Shown one piece after another: positions 55,177 through 63,788 of a DNA stretch of 64,000 nt. The stretch comes from Solidesulfovibrio carbinolicus (GTDB taxonomy: Bacteria > Desulfobacterota > Desulfovibrionia > Desulfovibrionales > Desulfovibrionaceae), in NCBI RefSeq assembly GCF_004135975.1, contig NZ_CP026538.1:2294001-2358000 (forward strand). The letters are read 5' to 3'. How positions within the stretch are numbered: the first letter of the stretch is position 1; each line of letters begins with the position of its first letter. A model generated the notes under the pieces. It did not search any database, was not told where the DNA came from, and worked only from the letters and a program-made list of their open reading frames with translations. The translations under genes and the position numbers were made by a program.

Positions 55177-57816
55177 TTAGCGGGCGTTGCCGCCAAATCG
55201 CCCTTTCCAGTCGCACAGCAGCGTCAGGGCTTCAAGCGGCGTCATCCGGTCTAGTTCGAGGCGCGACAGTTCGTCAAGAAGCAGGGCGGACAGGTCGGGC
55301 CGGGCTTCGGCCTCGTCCGCGGCGGCCTGGGACGGCTGCACCGCAAAGAGCCCGGGCAGGGACGGCTGGCCGCGCTCGCGGTTGCCCCGGGCGGCCTGGG
55401 CGGGGTCGCGGCAGCTTTCGAGTTCGCCAAGGATCTCCCGGGCGCGCTTGACCACGTTTCGCGGCACGCCGGCCAATTTGGCCACTTCCACGCCGTAGCT
55501 GCGGTCGGCCGGGCCGGGCAACAGGCGGCGCAGGAAAATGATGTCGCCTTTCCATTCCTTGACCGCGATGTTGGCGTTTTTCAGCCCCGGGATGCGGCCT
55601 TCCAGGGCGGTCAACTCGTGGTAGTGAGTGGCGAACAGGGTGCGTACGCCGTGGCCGTCGTCGCGGCCGCACAGTTCCTCGACCACGGCCCAGGCCAGGG
55701 CCAGACCGTCGAAGGTGGCCGTGCCGCGTCCGATCTCGTCGAGGATGACCAGGCTTTTCTTGCCGGCCTGACGCAGGATGCGGGCCGTTTCCATCATCTC
55801 CACCATGAAGGTGGACTGGCCCTGGGCCAGGTTGTCCGAGGCCCCGACCCGGCAAAAAACGCGGTCCACAAGCCCCACGCTGGCCCGAGCCGCCGGCACG
55901 AAGGAGCCGATCTGGGCCAGGATGGCGATAAGCGCGGTCTGGCGCAGAACCGTGGATTTGCCGGCCATGTTGGGGCCGGTGATGAGCAGCATCCGGGTCG
56001 ATTCGTCCAGGCTGACGTCGTTGGGGATGTAGTTGCCAACGCCGGTCACGGCCTCGACCACGGGATGGCGGCCGCCCCGGATAGTGATGGCCTGGCCGGC
56101 GTGAAGCTCGGGCCGGGTCCAGTCGCCGGCCACGGCCGCCTCGGCCAGGCCCTGCCAGACGTCCAGGCGAGCCACCTGGGCGGCGGTTTCCATGACCCGT
56201 TCGCGCAGTCCGGCCACATGGTCGCGCAGTTCCCGGAACAGACTGTATTCCAGGGTCTTGCGTTTTTCCCCCGAGGCCAGGAGCTTGTCTTCGAGTTCCT
56301 TGAGCGCCGGGGTGACGTAGCGTTCGCAGTTGGCGAGCGTCTGGCGGCGCTCGAAGTGGGCCGGGGCGTAGCCGGCGGCCTTGGACAGCTCAAAATAATA
56401 GCCAAAAACCCGGTTGAAGCCGAGCTTGAGCTTGGGCAGATTGCCGTCTTCCTGTTCCCGGGCCAGCAGTTCCTGGAGTTTTTGCTCGCCGTGTTCGGCC
56501 AGATCGAGCAGTTCATCCAGTTCAGGATGGTAGCCGGCCCGGAACAGCCCCCCCTCGGTGACGAGCACCGGCGGGGCATCAACCAAAGCCCGGGACAGGA
56601 GCTCGAAGAGGTCGTCGAGGTCGTCCCAGCCCGACAGCAGGGCGCTGACGGCCTTGGCCGAGGCAGCGCCGGACAGGCGCTGGCGCAGGCCGGGCAGGGC
56701 GGCCAGGGACTGGCGCAGGGCGGTGAAATCGCGCGGCACGGCCCGGCCGAGGAAAATGCGGGTAATAAGCCGCTCCAGGTCGTAGACCCCGGCCAGGTCT
56801 TCCCGGACCAGGCGGCGAAGGCTCTCGTCCTCGACGAAAAGGGCCACTGCCTCCTGGGTCTCATGGATGGGACCGAGGTCGAGCCAGGGTTGGCGCAGCA
56901 TGGTTTCGAGCAGCCGTCCGCCCATGGGCGTCTGGGTGCGGTCCAGCACATGCCACAGCGTTCCCCGGCCCTTGCGGCCGTCCAGGCGGCGGAAAATTTC
57001 CAGATTGCGCTCGGTGACCTCGTCCAAGAGCATGTGCCTGCCGAGGTTGACCGGCTTAAACGGCCCCAGGTGGCCGAGATCGCGCATGTAGGTGGCGCTT
57101 AAATAGGTCAAAAGCGCGCCCATGGCCCGCACGAGCTGGGGCTTGTCGGTGCAGTCAAGCGCGGCCAGGTCGGCCACGGACTGGGCGGAAAGCACCTTGT
57201 CGCGGCCGGCGGTGAAATCGAAATGGGGCCGTGGCGGCACGGTGGTGACGTGGACGCCGGCCAGGGGGATGTCGCGGGGCGGGGTGACGCCTTCGGGCAG
57301 GAGCAGTTCGCGAGGGCCGATCTTCACCATCCACTGCCACAGGCGGGCGGCGTCGCGGGAGTGCAGGCCCGACCATTCGCCGGTGGAGCAATCGACCCAG
57401 GCCAGACCGCCGGCCCGTTCATCGGCATCGTAATAGAGGGCGGCCAGGAAGTTGTGTTCCTTGGCCCGCAGGTTGCCGTCTTCCACGGCCGTGCCCGGGG
57501 TGAGCACCCGGGTGACGGCCCGTTTGACTAGGCCCTTTGCCTGCCTGGGGTCCTCGATCTGGTCGCACACGGCGACCGAAAACCCTTTTTCGAGCAGTTC
57601 GGCCAGATACCCTTCGGCGGCGTGATGCGGCACGCCGCACATGGGGATGGGCGAATCCGCTCCGGGATTGCGCGTGGTGAGGGTGATTTGCAGTTCGCGG
57701 GCCGCGGTGATCGCGTCCTCGAAAAACAATTCGTAGAAATCCCCCATGCGGTAGAACAGCAGCGCGTCAGGGTGCTCGGCCTTGGCGCGCAGATACTGTT
57801 CGAGCATGGGGGTCAT
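55177..57816 (-). CDS. mutS: DNA mismatch repair protein MutS
   Basis: 879 residues. Mismatch-binding F-x-E in YRMGDFYELFFEDA, connector, levers, then the ATPase with Walker A ITGPNMAGKSTVLRQTALIA (~615), ASDNLAQGQSTFMVEMMETARIL and VILDEIGRGTATFDGLALAWAVVEEL. It recognises mismatches and recruits MutL. I chose ATG 57816 (MTPMLEQYLRAKAEHPD), the family's normal N-terminus, with GGGGGA upstream; TTG 57840 would add eight residues. Confidence 0.95.
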   Translation of the reverse strand: MTPMLEQYLRAKAEHPDALLFYRMGDFYELFFEDAITAARELQITLTTRNPGADSPIPMCGVPHHAAEGYLAELLEKGFSVAVCDQIEDPRQAKGLVKRAVTRVLTPGTAVEDGNLRAKEHNFLAALYYDADERAGGLAWVDCSTGEWSGLHSRDAARLWQWMVKIGPRELLLPEGVTPPRDIPLAGVHVTTVPPRPHFDFTAGRDKVLSAQSVADLAALDCTDKPQLVRAMGALLTYLSATYMRDLGHLGPFKPVNLGRHMLLDEVTERNLEIFRRLDGRKGRGTLWHVLDRTQTPMGGRLLETMLRQPWLDLGPIHETQEAVALFVEDESLRRLVREDLAGVYDLERLITRIFLGRAVPRDFTALRQSLAALPGLRQRLSGAASAKAVSALLSGWDDLDDLFELLSRALVDAPPVLVTEGGLFRAGYHPELDELLDLAEHGEQKLQELLAREQEDGNLPKLKLGFNRVFGYYFELSKAAGYAPAHFERRQTLANCERYVTPALKELEDKLLASGEKRKTLEYSLFRELRDHVAGLRERVMETAAQVARLDVWQGLAEAAVAGDWTRPELHAGQAITIRGGRHPVVEAVTGVGNYIPNDVSLDESTRMLLITGPNMAGKSTVLRQTALIAILAQIGSFVPAARASVGLVDRVFCRVGASDNLAQGQSTFMVEMMETARILRQAGKKSLVILDEIGRGTATFDGLALAWAVVEELCGRDDGHGVRTLFATHYHELTALEGRIPGLKNANIAVKEWKGDIIFLRRLLPGPADRSYGVEVAKLAGVPRNVVKRAREILGELESCRDPAQAARGNRERGQPSLPGLFAVQPSQAAADEAEARPDLSALLLDELSRLELDRMTPLEALTLLCDWKGRFGGNAR

Positions 57817-57852
57817 CTTGAAATCCCCCACGGCAGGCAAGGACGCTCCGGG

Positions 57853-58242
57853 CTAGGCTTCGGCCTTTTGAGGTTCGCTGGTCGCGGCCGGGGCGGTGGC
57901 CGGAGCCGGAGCGACGGCGGCGAAGCTCGGAGGCGTGGCCACGGTGGACTTCTTCTGCTGGGCCATCTGCTTTTCCAGGGCGTTGACCTTATTTTGCAGG
58001 CTGCGCATGCCCGAGGCCAAACGGACCTTCTCGGCCAGGAAGTACAGGGTGGCGAACAGGCCGCCGGCCACGAAGCTCAGGAGCAGCACGACGTAGAAGG
58101 GCACGCCGGGAGTCTGGACCTGATAGCCGAAGGCACCGAGCTTGAGCAGCAGGGCGGTTTCGAGGATGGCGGTGTTCTGCACGAAAAAGAGCATGCAGAC
58201 GAAGAAGAAAACCAGCAGGAAAAGCACTTTGATCACGCGCAT
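57853..58242 (-). CDS. LapA-domain membrane protein
   Basis: 129 residues. Two membrane helices (VIKVLFLLVFFFVCMLFFVQN and VPFYVVLLLSFVAGGLFATLYFL) enclose a short polar loop, followed by a coiled-coil segment (MRSLQNKVNALEKQMAQQKK) and an Ala/Pro tail. This is the LapA/YciS (DUF1049) architecture; in E. coli LapA works with LapB in LPS assembly, but LapB is not encoded here. It lies between the HIT and mutS genes in one operon. Confidence 0.85.
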   Translation of the reverse strand: MRVIKVLFLLVFFFVCMLFFVQNTAILETALLLKLGAFGYQVQTPGVPFYVVLLLSFVAGGLFATLYFLAEKVRLASGMRSLQNKVNALEKQMAQQKKSTVATPPSFAAVAPAPATAPAATSEPQKAEA

Positions 58243-58255
58243 CGAGGCCTCCTTG

Positions 58256-58756
58256 TCACGACGTGACGGTTGCGTGGTAATCCGAAAAAAACGGTTTGAG
58301 CCGATCAAAGGTGGACAGCAGCAATTCCGGCATCACCCGGGTTTCGCCAAAAACGGCCATGAACGAGGAGTCGCCGTTCCAGCGGGGCACAAGCTGGTAG
58401 TGAATGTGGGCGGCGATGCCCGATCCGGCGGCCTCGCCCAGGTTCAGCCCGATGTTGATGCCCTGGGGCCGCATGCAGTCGCTTATGACCCGCGTGCAAT
58501 AGGCGATGCCCCGGGTCAGCTCCACGTTTTCCTCGTCGGTGAGCTGGGTGATACAACTGACGTGGCGAAAGGGCGTGACCATGAGATGGCCGGAATTGTA
58601 GGGAAATTTGTTCATGATGACGAAGCCGTGCCGTCCTCGGGCCACCACCAGGCGATCACGGTCGCCATCGGTTTCATCGGGCAGGCAGAACACGCAGCCG
58701 TCGGGTTTGGGTCCCAGGATATAGTCCATGCGCCAAGGCGCCCACAACACTTCCAT
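58256..58756 (-). CDS. HIT-family hydrolase
   Basis: 166 residues. Begins MEVLWAPWRMDYI, typical of the Ap4A phosphorylase/HIT branch; a Cys pair in DGCVFCLPDE probably binds zinc; the active site is HIHYQLVPRW (H-x-H-x-Q). Such proteins hydrolyse dinucleoside polyphosphates or nucleoside phosphoramidates. Its ATG overlaps the stop of the short upstream ORF (TGATG). First intact gene of the operon. Confidence 0.88.
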   Translation of the reverse strand: MEVLWAPWRMDYILGPKPDGCVFCLPDETDGDRDRLVVARGRHGFVIMNKFPYNSGHLMVTPFRHVSCITQLTDEENVELTRGIAYCTRVISDCMRPQGINIGLNLGEAAGSGIAAHIHYQLVPRWNGDSSFMAVFGETRVMPELLLSTFDRLKPFFSDYHATVTS

Positions 58757-58926
58757 CAAGACGACTCCGCGCGATTCGTATTTCTTAATAAGATGGGAGG
58801 CCACGCACACGACCTCTGTCCGGCCCTGGCCGCGAGTTCGCCCACCCGCCGAGCCGTCTCATACTGGGCGGTGTCGCACTGACCCGAGCCGATGACCGAG
58901 ACCCGTCCGGGGCGCGTCGTGTCCAT
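58756..58926 (-). pseudogene. Truncated remnant of a TIGR00725/LOG-family gene
   Basis: ATG 58926 encodes RVSVIGSGQCDTAQYETARRVGELAARAG, which matches the N-terminus of TIGR00725/LOG-like nucleotide-binding proteins (VIGGSxC ... AxxVGxLLAxxG). Intact members continue with a strand like AEVVCGG. Here TEVVC appears, but in another frame, and the rest of the protein (Rossmann core with GGxGGVMEA) is missing, because the HIT gene follows immediately. I read this as a frameshifted and deleted gene; the remaining 56-codon frame ends at the HIT start. Confidence 0.55.
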
Positions 58927-59041
58927 GTCCGTTCTGCTTACACGCGTCTTTGTCCAAGAGCAAGGGAGCCTTAGCAGGCAGGCGACAACTTGACGCCAAA
59001 GGGCTTGAGGCAACTGGGGCGGCAGGCTACCATAAGCGACC

Positions 59042-61120
59042 ATGTTCACCTTTGAACCGAAAAATTTTCCCATGTCCCCGGGCGTTTACCTGATGAAAGG
59101 AGCGCGCGGCAAAATTCTCTACGTCGGCAAGGCGAAAAACCTGCGTTCCCGCCTTTCTTCCTATTTTCGAAACGACGCCGGGCTGACCGTCAAGACCGCC
59201 GCCCTGGTGGCCAAGGTCGAGGGCGTGGACGTGCTCTTGACCGCCTCGGAAAAAGAGGCGCTGCTGCTTGAATCGAGCCTGATCAAAAAACACCGCCCGC
59301 GCTACAACATCGTCCTCAAGGACGACAAGAACTACATTCTCTTCAAGCTCGACAAGCGCTCACCGTTTCCTCGGCTGGCGTTTACCCGCCGGGTGGAGCG
59401 CGACGGCGCGGCCTATTTCGGGCCCTTCACCTCGGCCGCCGCCGCCAGGGCCACCTGGAAGGAGCTTGGCCGGGCCTTTCCCCTGCGCAAATGCGGCGAC
59501 CGGGCCATGGCCAACCGGGTGCGGCCTTGCCTGTACCATTCCATCGGCCAATGTCTGGCCCCGTGCGTGCTGGCCGTGGACCTCGGGGAATACGCCGCCT
59601 TGGTGCGTCGGGTGGAGGCCTTTTTGACCGGCCGCTCGGCCGAGGTGCTGCGCGCCGTTGAGCATGAGATGGAGCAGGCGGCCGAGTCGCTGGCCTTTGA
59701 AAAGGCGGCCGGGCTGCGCGATCTGCTGCGGGCCATGAAAAAAACCGTGGAAGGCCAAGCCACGGTCCTGACCCGCCTGATCGACATCGATGTTGTGGGA
59801 TTGGCTGCCGTGCCGACCGGGGTCGGGCTTTGCGTGCTTTTTGTACGCCAGGGCCGGCTGCTCGACCGCAAGACGTTCTTTTTTCCGGGTGTTGCGGCCG
59901 ACGAGGCCCGGGGCGCGGCCGTCACGGCCATGCTCCAGTTCTATCGGCCCGAGAGCTTCATTCCGCCGCGCATCGTCGTGCCCGAAGTGTTGACGGCCGC
60001 CGAAGCCGCCGGAAGCGGACCTGAGGCCGAGACGGCCGATCCGGCTTCGGCCGGGGCGGAAAGGACCGGCCCCGCGCCGGCCGATGGGCAGGAGCCGTCG
60101 GGGGATTCCCCGGCTGTCGCTCTTGCCAAAGCGTGTCAGGCCGAAGACGACGCAAGCGCCCTGACGGCGATTCCCCTGGTCGATGGCCGGCAGGAAAACG
60201 GCGCGGACCTGGCGGAGAGCCTGAACGTGGCCCCCAATGCCGACGAGGCCGGCGAAGCCGTGGCCGACAGCCAGGCCCTGGCCGAAATCCTGGAAGAACG
60301 CCGGGGCGGGGCGCTGCGCCTGGGGCCGCCGCGCGGCCGCGAGGAGCGCAAGCTGCTCGCCATGGCCGAGGCCAACGCCGCCCGGGCCGCCGAGGAAGCG
60401 GCCAAGGCAGCCGAACGCGACGTGTTGCCGGCCCTGGCCAAGGCCTTTGGCCTGCCGCGTCTTTCTCGCATCGAGGCCGTGGACGTGTCGCACCTGGGCG
60501 GCAAGGGCGTGCGCGTGGGGCTGGTCGTCTTTGAGGAGGGCGCGCCCAGGAAAAGCGACTACCGCAGCTACGGCTTTGCCGAGGCCGAAGGCTCGTCCGA
60601 CGACTATCTGGCCCTGGCCGCCTTTGCCGCCAAACGGGCCGAGGCTGGGCCGCCCTGGCCGGATTTGCTCCTCATCGACGGCGGCAAGGGGCAGTTGGCC
60701 GCCGTGGAGCGCGCCCTTGGCCAAGCCGGCGCGGGCGGGGCTTTTGCCCTGGCCTCCATCGCTAAGGGGGACCGGCGCTCCCAAAACGAAATGGAAGACG
60801 TCATTTTCGTGCCGGGCCGGAAAAATCCCCTGGGGCTGCGGCCGGGGTCGCCGGAACTGCTTTTCCTGCAACGGGTGCGCGACACGGTGCACGACTATTC
60901 CATCGGCCGGCAACGGTTGGCCCGCAACAAGACGGGTCTTCGAAGCGATCTGCTGGCCCTGCCGGGCATCGGCCCCAAGACGGCACGGCTGTTGTGGGAG
61001 GCCTTTGGCTCCACGGCGGCCATGCGGACGGCCTCGGTGGAAGCCGTGCGGGAGCGTACCGGGCTGGGGCCGGCCCGGGCAGGGCAGGTGGTTGCGGCCC
61101 TGCAAACGCTTTTGGATTGA
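59042..61120 (+). CDS. uvrC: Excinuclease ABC subunit C
   Basis: 692 residues. GIY-YIG nuclease domain at ~1-95 (MSPGVYLMKGARGKILYVGKAKNLRSRL), Cys-containing MANRVRPCLYHSIGQCLAPC, UVR motif (~210-240, SLAFEKAAGLRDLLRAM), RNase H-like C-nuclease (IEAVDVSHLGGKGVRVGLVVFE ... LLIDGGKGQL), and C-terminal helix-hairpin-helix (LLALPGIGPKTARLLWEAFG, GLGPARAGQVV). UvrC makes both incisions in nucleotide excision repair. About 110 residues (~316-425) are an Ala/Glu/Asp/Pro-rich insertion between the UVR motif and the RNase H domain. ATG 59042 lacks a ribosome-binding site; TTGAGG-17-TACCAT just before it could give a leaderless mRNA. Confidence 0.95.
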   Translation: MFTFEPKNFPMSPGVYLMKGARGKILYVGKAKNLRSRLSSYFRNDAGLTVKTAALVAKVEGVDVLLTASEKEALLLESSLIKKHRPRYNIVLKDDKNYILFKLDKRSPFPRLAFTRRVERDGAAYFGPFTSAAAARATWKELGRAFPLRKCGDRAMANRVRPCLYHSIGQCLAPCVLAVDLGEYAALVRRVEAFLTGRSAEVLRAVEHEMEQAAESLAFEKAAGLRDLLRAMKKTVEGQATVLTRLIDIDVVGLAAVPTGVGLCVLFVRQGRLLDRKTFFFPGVAADEARGAAVTAMLQFYRPESFIPPRIVVPEVLTAAEAAGSGPEAETADPASAGAERTGPAPADGQEPSGDSPAVALAKACQAEDDASALTAIPLVDGRQENGADLAESLNVAPNADEAGEAVADSQALAEILEERRGGALRLGPPRGREERKLLAMAEANAARAAEEAAKAAERDVLPALAKAFGLPRLSRIEAVDVSHLGGKGVRVGLVVFEEGAPRKSDYRSYGFAEAEGSSDDYLALAAFAAKRAEAGPPWPDLLLIDGGKGQLAAVERALGQAGAGGAFALASIAKGDRRSQNEMEDVIFVPGRKNPLGLRPGSPELLFLQRVRDTVHDYSIGRQRLARNKTGLRSDLLALPGIGPKTARLLWEAFGSTAAMRTASVEAVRERTGLGPARAGQVVAALQTLLD

Positions 61121-61172
61121 TCATTGCCCCGGCATCTGGCAAAATAGTCAATCCATTTTATCCGGAGACGCC

Positions 61173-61868
61173 ATGCCTCTTGCCCAATTCCTGTCCCTGG
61201 CCCAGGCCATCGAGCCGCAGCATCGCTACCGCACGGTCTATGACGCGGATTTCTCCGTCCTCGTGCCGGGCAAGGAACGCATTGACCAGGACATTCTTGA
61301 CGACTTCGGCCGCATCGACTTTGTCGGCCGCACCGTGGTCGATCTCGGCTGCAATTTCGGCTTTTTCACCTTCCAGGCCAGACGGCAGGGCGCGGCGGCC
61401 GTGACCGGCGTGGACCGCGAACCCCGGGTGCTCGACGGCTGCCGGCTGCTGCAACGGCATTTCGGCCTGGATAACGTGGGCTTTGCCTGCCACGACATCG
61501 ACGATCCGGCCTGCTCGCTGCTTGGCCGCAAGTTCGACATCGCCATGCTGGTGGAATTTATCGGCAAGACCTTTATCGTGGAAAACCGGGTGGCCCCGGC
61601 CCTGGCCTTTTTGGAAAGGCTCTCGGACCGGGAACTCATCGTGTCGGTGCAAAAAATCTACTGGATTCGCAAGGAACTGGGGACCACGCCCGAGGCCCTG
61701 GGCCGGCTTTATCCCGAACGCTACATACGTGGCGGCGATTTCCTGCTGCTCGACTACGTGCGCGATTTCCTGGCCCCGCGCTGGCGCATGGAAGCCATTT
61801 CGCCCTTGGCCGAGGGCTATGAAAAGCCGCGCAAGTTCCTGCGTTTCGTGCCGGCGGAGGGGTTGTGA
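61173..61868 (+). CDS. SAM-dependent methyltransferase (class I)
   Basis: 231 residues. The SAM-binding motif is VVDLGCNFGFFTFQARRQGA, followed by TGVDREPRVLDGCRLL (motif II). Substrate unknown. Start ATG (MPLAQFLSLAQAIEPQ) with CCGGAGACGCC upstream; the long open frame that begins within uvrC is not used. The C-terminus overlaps the following small gene by four bases (GTGA). Confidence 0.8.
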   Translation: MPLAQFLSLAQAIEPQHRYRTVYDADFSVLVPGKERIDQDILDDFGRIDFVGRTVVDLGCNFGFFTFQARRQGAAAVTGVDREPRVLDGCRLLQRHFGLDNVGFACHDIDDPACSLLGRKFDIAMLVEFIGKTFIVENRVAPALAFLERLSDRELIVSVQKIYWIRKELGTTPEALGRLYPERYIRGGDFLLLDYVRDFLAPRWRMEAISPLAEGYEKPRKFLRFVPAEGL

Positions 61869-62062
61869 GCGATCCCACCCGCCGCGAGAACATCCGGCCC
61901 GGGCAGCGCGTGGCCATCGTGCTCAAAAAGGATCAGCGCACCGGGACGCTAACTGAAGGCGTGGTGCGTGACCTGCTCACCAAGGCCCCGATCCACACCC
62001 GGGGGATCAAGGTGCGGCTGACCGACGGGCAAGTCGGCCGGGTGCACCGCATCCTCGACTGA
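61865..62062 (+). CDS. ywbE: YwbE-family small protein
   Basis: 65 residues: RRENIRPGQRVAIVLKKDQRTGTLTEGVVRDLLTKAPIHTRGIKVRLTDGQVGRV is the full YwbE (DUF2196) domain, a KOW-like small protein of unknown function. GTG start overlaps the methyltransferase stop (GTGA), implying coupled translation. Confidence 0.88.
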   Translation: MSDPTRRENIRPGQRVAIVLKKDQRTGTLTEGVVRDLLTKAPIHTRGIKVRLTDGQVGRVHRILD

Positions 62063-62214
62063 CCGACCGCAATCCGGCCACCGAAGCCAAGGTGGGCATT
62101 GCCGGTCGGCCGGAAGCATCGTCGGACCAATTTTGCTGCGGCCGCCGGGGCAGGGCGGGCGTCGCCTGTCGGCCTGGGGCCTCGTCCGCTTGACTGACCG
62201 GCTGATTGGCCGGC

Positions 62215-62451
62215 CTACTCCGCCCGCCACAAGGTCTGGACCGGAGTAAAGGCGGCGTCGAGTTCGGGGCTGATTTCCACCGCCACCTCGCCGTTCTGGC
62301 GCGACAGGCGCACATGGGCCTTGGGATCCAGGCCGGCGCTTTGGGCTTCTTCACGCCAACGGGCCACGTCGGCCGCCACAATGGCGTCAAAGCCTGCCTC
62401 GGGCCGAGGTGGGGCCGCGAAACTCGATACTGTCACCCACTCCTGCGACAC
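62215..62451 (-). CDS. Small hypothetical protein
   Basis: 78 residues from GTG 62451: SQEWVTVSSFAAPPRPEAGFDAIVAADVARWREEAQSAGLDPKAHVRLSRQNGEVAVEISPELDAAF. It is soluble, with no recognised domain; a few Trp and acidic residues. The frame and codon use are consistent with coding on this strand, but overlap with alternative frames is not excluded. It lies 48 bases downstream of the DUF488 gene. Confidence 0.5.
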   Translation of the reverse strand: MSQEWVTVSSFAAPPRPEAGFDAIVAADVARWREEAQSAGLDPKAHVRLSRQNGEVAVEISPELDAAFTPVQTLWRAE

Positions 62452-62499
62452 GTTGTTTCTCCTTGCGCTTTGGCCGGCGTCAGGGGCTGGCCATGATGA

Positions 62500-63000
62500 T
62501 TATTGGCAATCCCTGTCGTGCAGGGGACAGGCCAGGGCAAAATCGTTCCAGGCCGGCGTATGCGGTTCCAGGCGGCCGTCGCCCCGGATGTGGACCACGC
62601 GCGCGCCCCGGGCGAGAAGTTCCGGAGCGATGCGACCGGCCCGGCAACAGCGCCTGGGGTCTTCCTCGGCGCACAGCAGGGTCAAGCGCCAGGCCTGCCG
62701 CCAGTATTGCATGATCCGCTCGATGCCGCGCACAAAGGACACCGCCGCCTCGATGGGCGTGCCGCTCGGCCGGCCGCCGAGTTCCCGGCCCATATAGACG
62801 TAGGACACGCCCCAGAGGCCAAGGGACGGCTCCAAGAGCTCCTTGGAAAACTGCGGCATGTAACGCGAGGTCGGAGCGGTGCGCACATCAATGACCATGT
62901 TGACGCCCTGACGGGCCAGCAGGCTTAAAAACACGACCCGCTCCAGGCCGCCATGCCCAATGGTATGGATGGGCGGGCGGGCCAGCGGCTTGGCGGCCAT
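62500..63000 (-). CDS. DUF488 family protein
   Basis: 166 residues. IHTIGHGGLERVVFLSLL, VIDVRTAPTSRYMPQFSKELL and LLCAEEDPRRCCRAGRIAPEL are DUF488 hallmarks (the family's GHS/T, DVR and CAE-CHR positions). The function is unknown; members contain conserved Cys residues and are widespread in anaerobes. ATG start; tag lies 3 bases upstream on the same strand, so the two are co-transcribed. Confidence 0.85.
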   Translation of the reverse strand: MAAKPLARPPIHTIGHGGLERVVFLSLLARQGVNMVIDVRTAPTSRYMPQFSKELLEPSLGLWGVSYVYMGRELGGRPSGTPIEAAVSFVRGIERIMQYWRQAWRLTLLCAEEDPRRCCRAGRIAPELLARGARVVHIRGDGRLEPHTPAWNDFALACPLHDRDCQ

Positions 63001-63003
63001 CCC

Positions 63004-63600
63004 TTAGACCTCCCCGGTCAGCTCCCGGAAACGGAAGCAGCCGCGCAGATGGTCGTTGACCAGTCCGGCGGCCTGCAAAAAGGCGTAGACGATGGTGGGG
63101 CCGACAAAGCCAAAACCACGCTTTTTGAGATCGCGGCTGATGGTTTCGGCCAATGGCGTGACGGCCGGAACCTGTTTGATGTCGTCCCAGCCGCCGATGA
63201 CCGGTTTGCCGTCCACAAAACGCCAGAGGTAGGCGTCAAACGAGCCGAAGGCCTCCTGTACGGCCAGGAGAGCCTGGGCGTTTTTCACGGACGCCGCCAC
63301 CTTGGCCTTGTTGCGGATGATGCCGGCATCGGCCAGGAGCCGAGCCTGATCGGCCGGGCCATAGGCGGCGATGCGGACCGGATCAAACCCTTGGTAGGCC
63401 GCGCGGTAGCCTTCCCGGCGCTTGAGCACCGTGAGCCACGACAGGCCGGCCTGGGCCCCTTCGAGGATGAGCAGTTCGAACAGCGCCCGGTCGTCATGGA
63501 GCGGCGCGCCCCATTCCTCGTCATGGTAGCGCACGTACAGCGGCAACTCCCCGCACCAGGGACACCGAGGCTTGTCGGCAACGTCCACATGCATCCTCAT
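63004..63600 (-). CDS. tag: DNA-3-methyladenine glycosylase I
   Basis: 198 residues. The zinc-binding and base-pocket signature RCPWCGELPLYVRYHDEEWG is at the N-terminus, followed by ALFELLILEGAQAGLSWLTVLKRREGYR and the C-terminal DLKKRGFGFVGPTIVYAFLQAAGLVNDH. Tag removes 3-methyladenine from alkylated DNA. Start ATG (MRMHVDVADKPRCPWCG) with AGAGGACAATG spacing. DUF488 follows after 3 bases. Confidence 0.94.
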   Translation of the reverse strand: MRMHVDVADKPRCPWCGELPLYVRYHDEEWGAPLHDDRALFELLILEGAQAGLSWLTVLKRREGYRAAYQGFDPVRIAAYGPADQARLLADAGIIRNKAKVAASVKNAQALLAVQEAFGSFDAYLWRFVDGKPVIGGWDDIKQVPAVTPLAETISRDLKKRGFGFVGPTIVYAFLQAAGLVNDHLRGCFRFRELTGEV

Positions 63601-63698
63601 TGTCCTCTGTCGGGAACAGGGCGAAAAGCGAAAACGCTTAAGCCCTGCAAGCGCCCATGATTTACTGGCAACCCACTGACATAACCCTCCCCGAAAAC

Positions 63699-63780
63699 CA
63701 TTTGGGGGGTCAGGGGGGCCTCAGGCCCCCAGCGGAGAGGTCCAGGAGAGGCAGAGCCTCTCCTGGCCGCCGGAGGCACT
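63699..63780 (-). repeat. Dispersed 3' palindromic element, copy 6, with inserted hairpin
   Basis: Read on the minus strand: GTGCCTCCGGCGG, then a separate hairpin (CCAGGAGAGGC/GCCTCTCCTGG, 63742-63752 with 63756-63766, loop of 3), then CTGGGGGCCTGAGGCCCCC, then CTGACCCCCCAAATGG. It begins 10 bases after the UbiD stop, in that gene's orientation. Confidence 0.85.
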
Positions 63781-63788
63781 TTCCTCGT

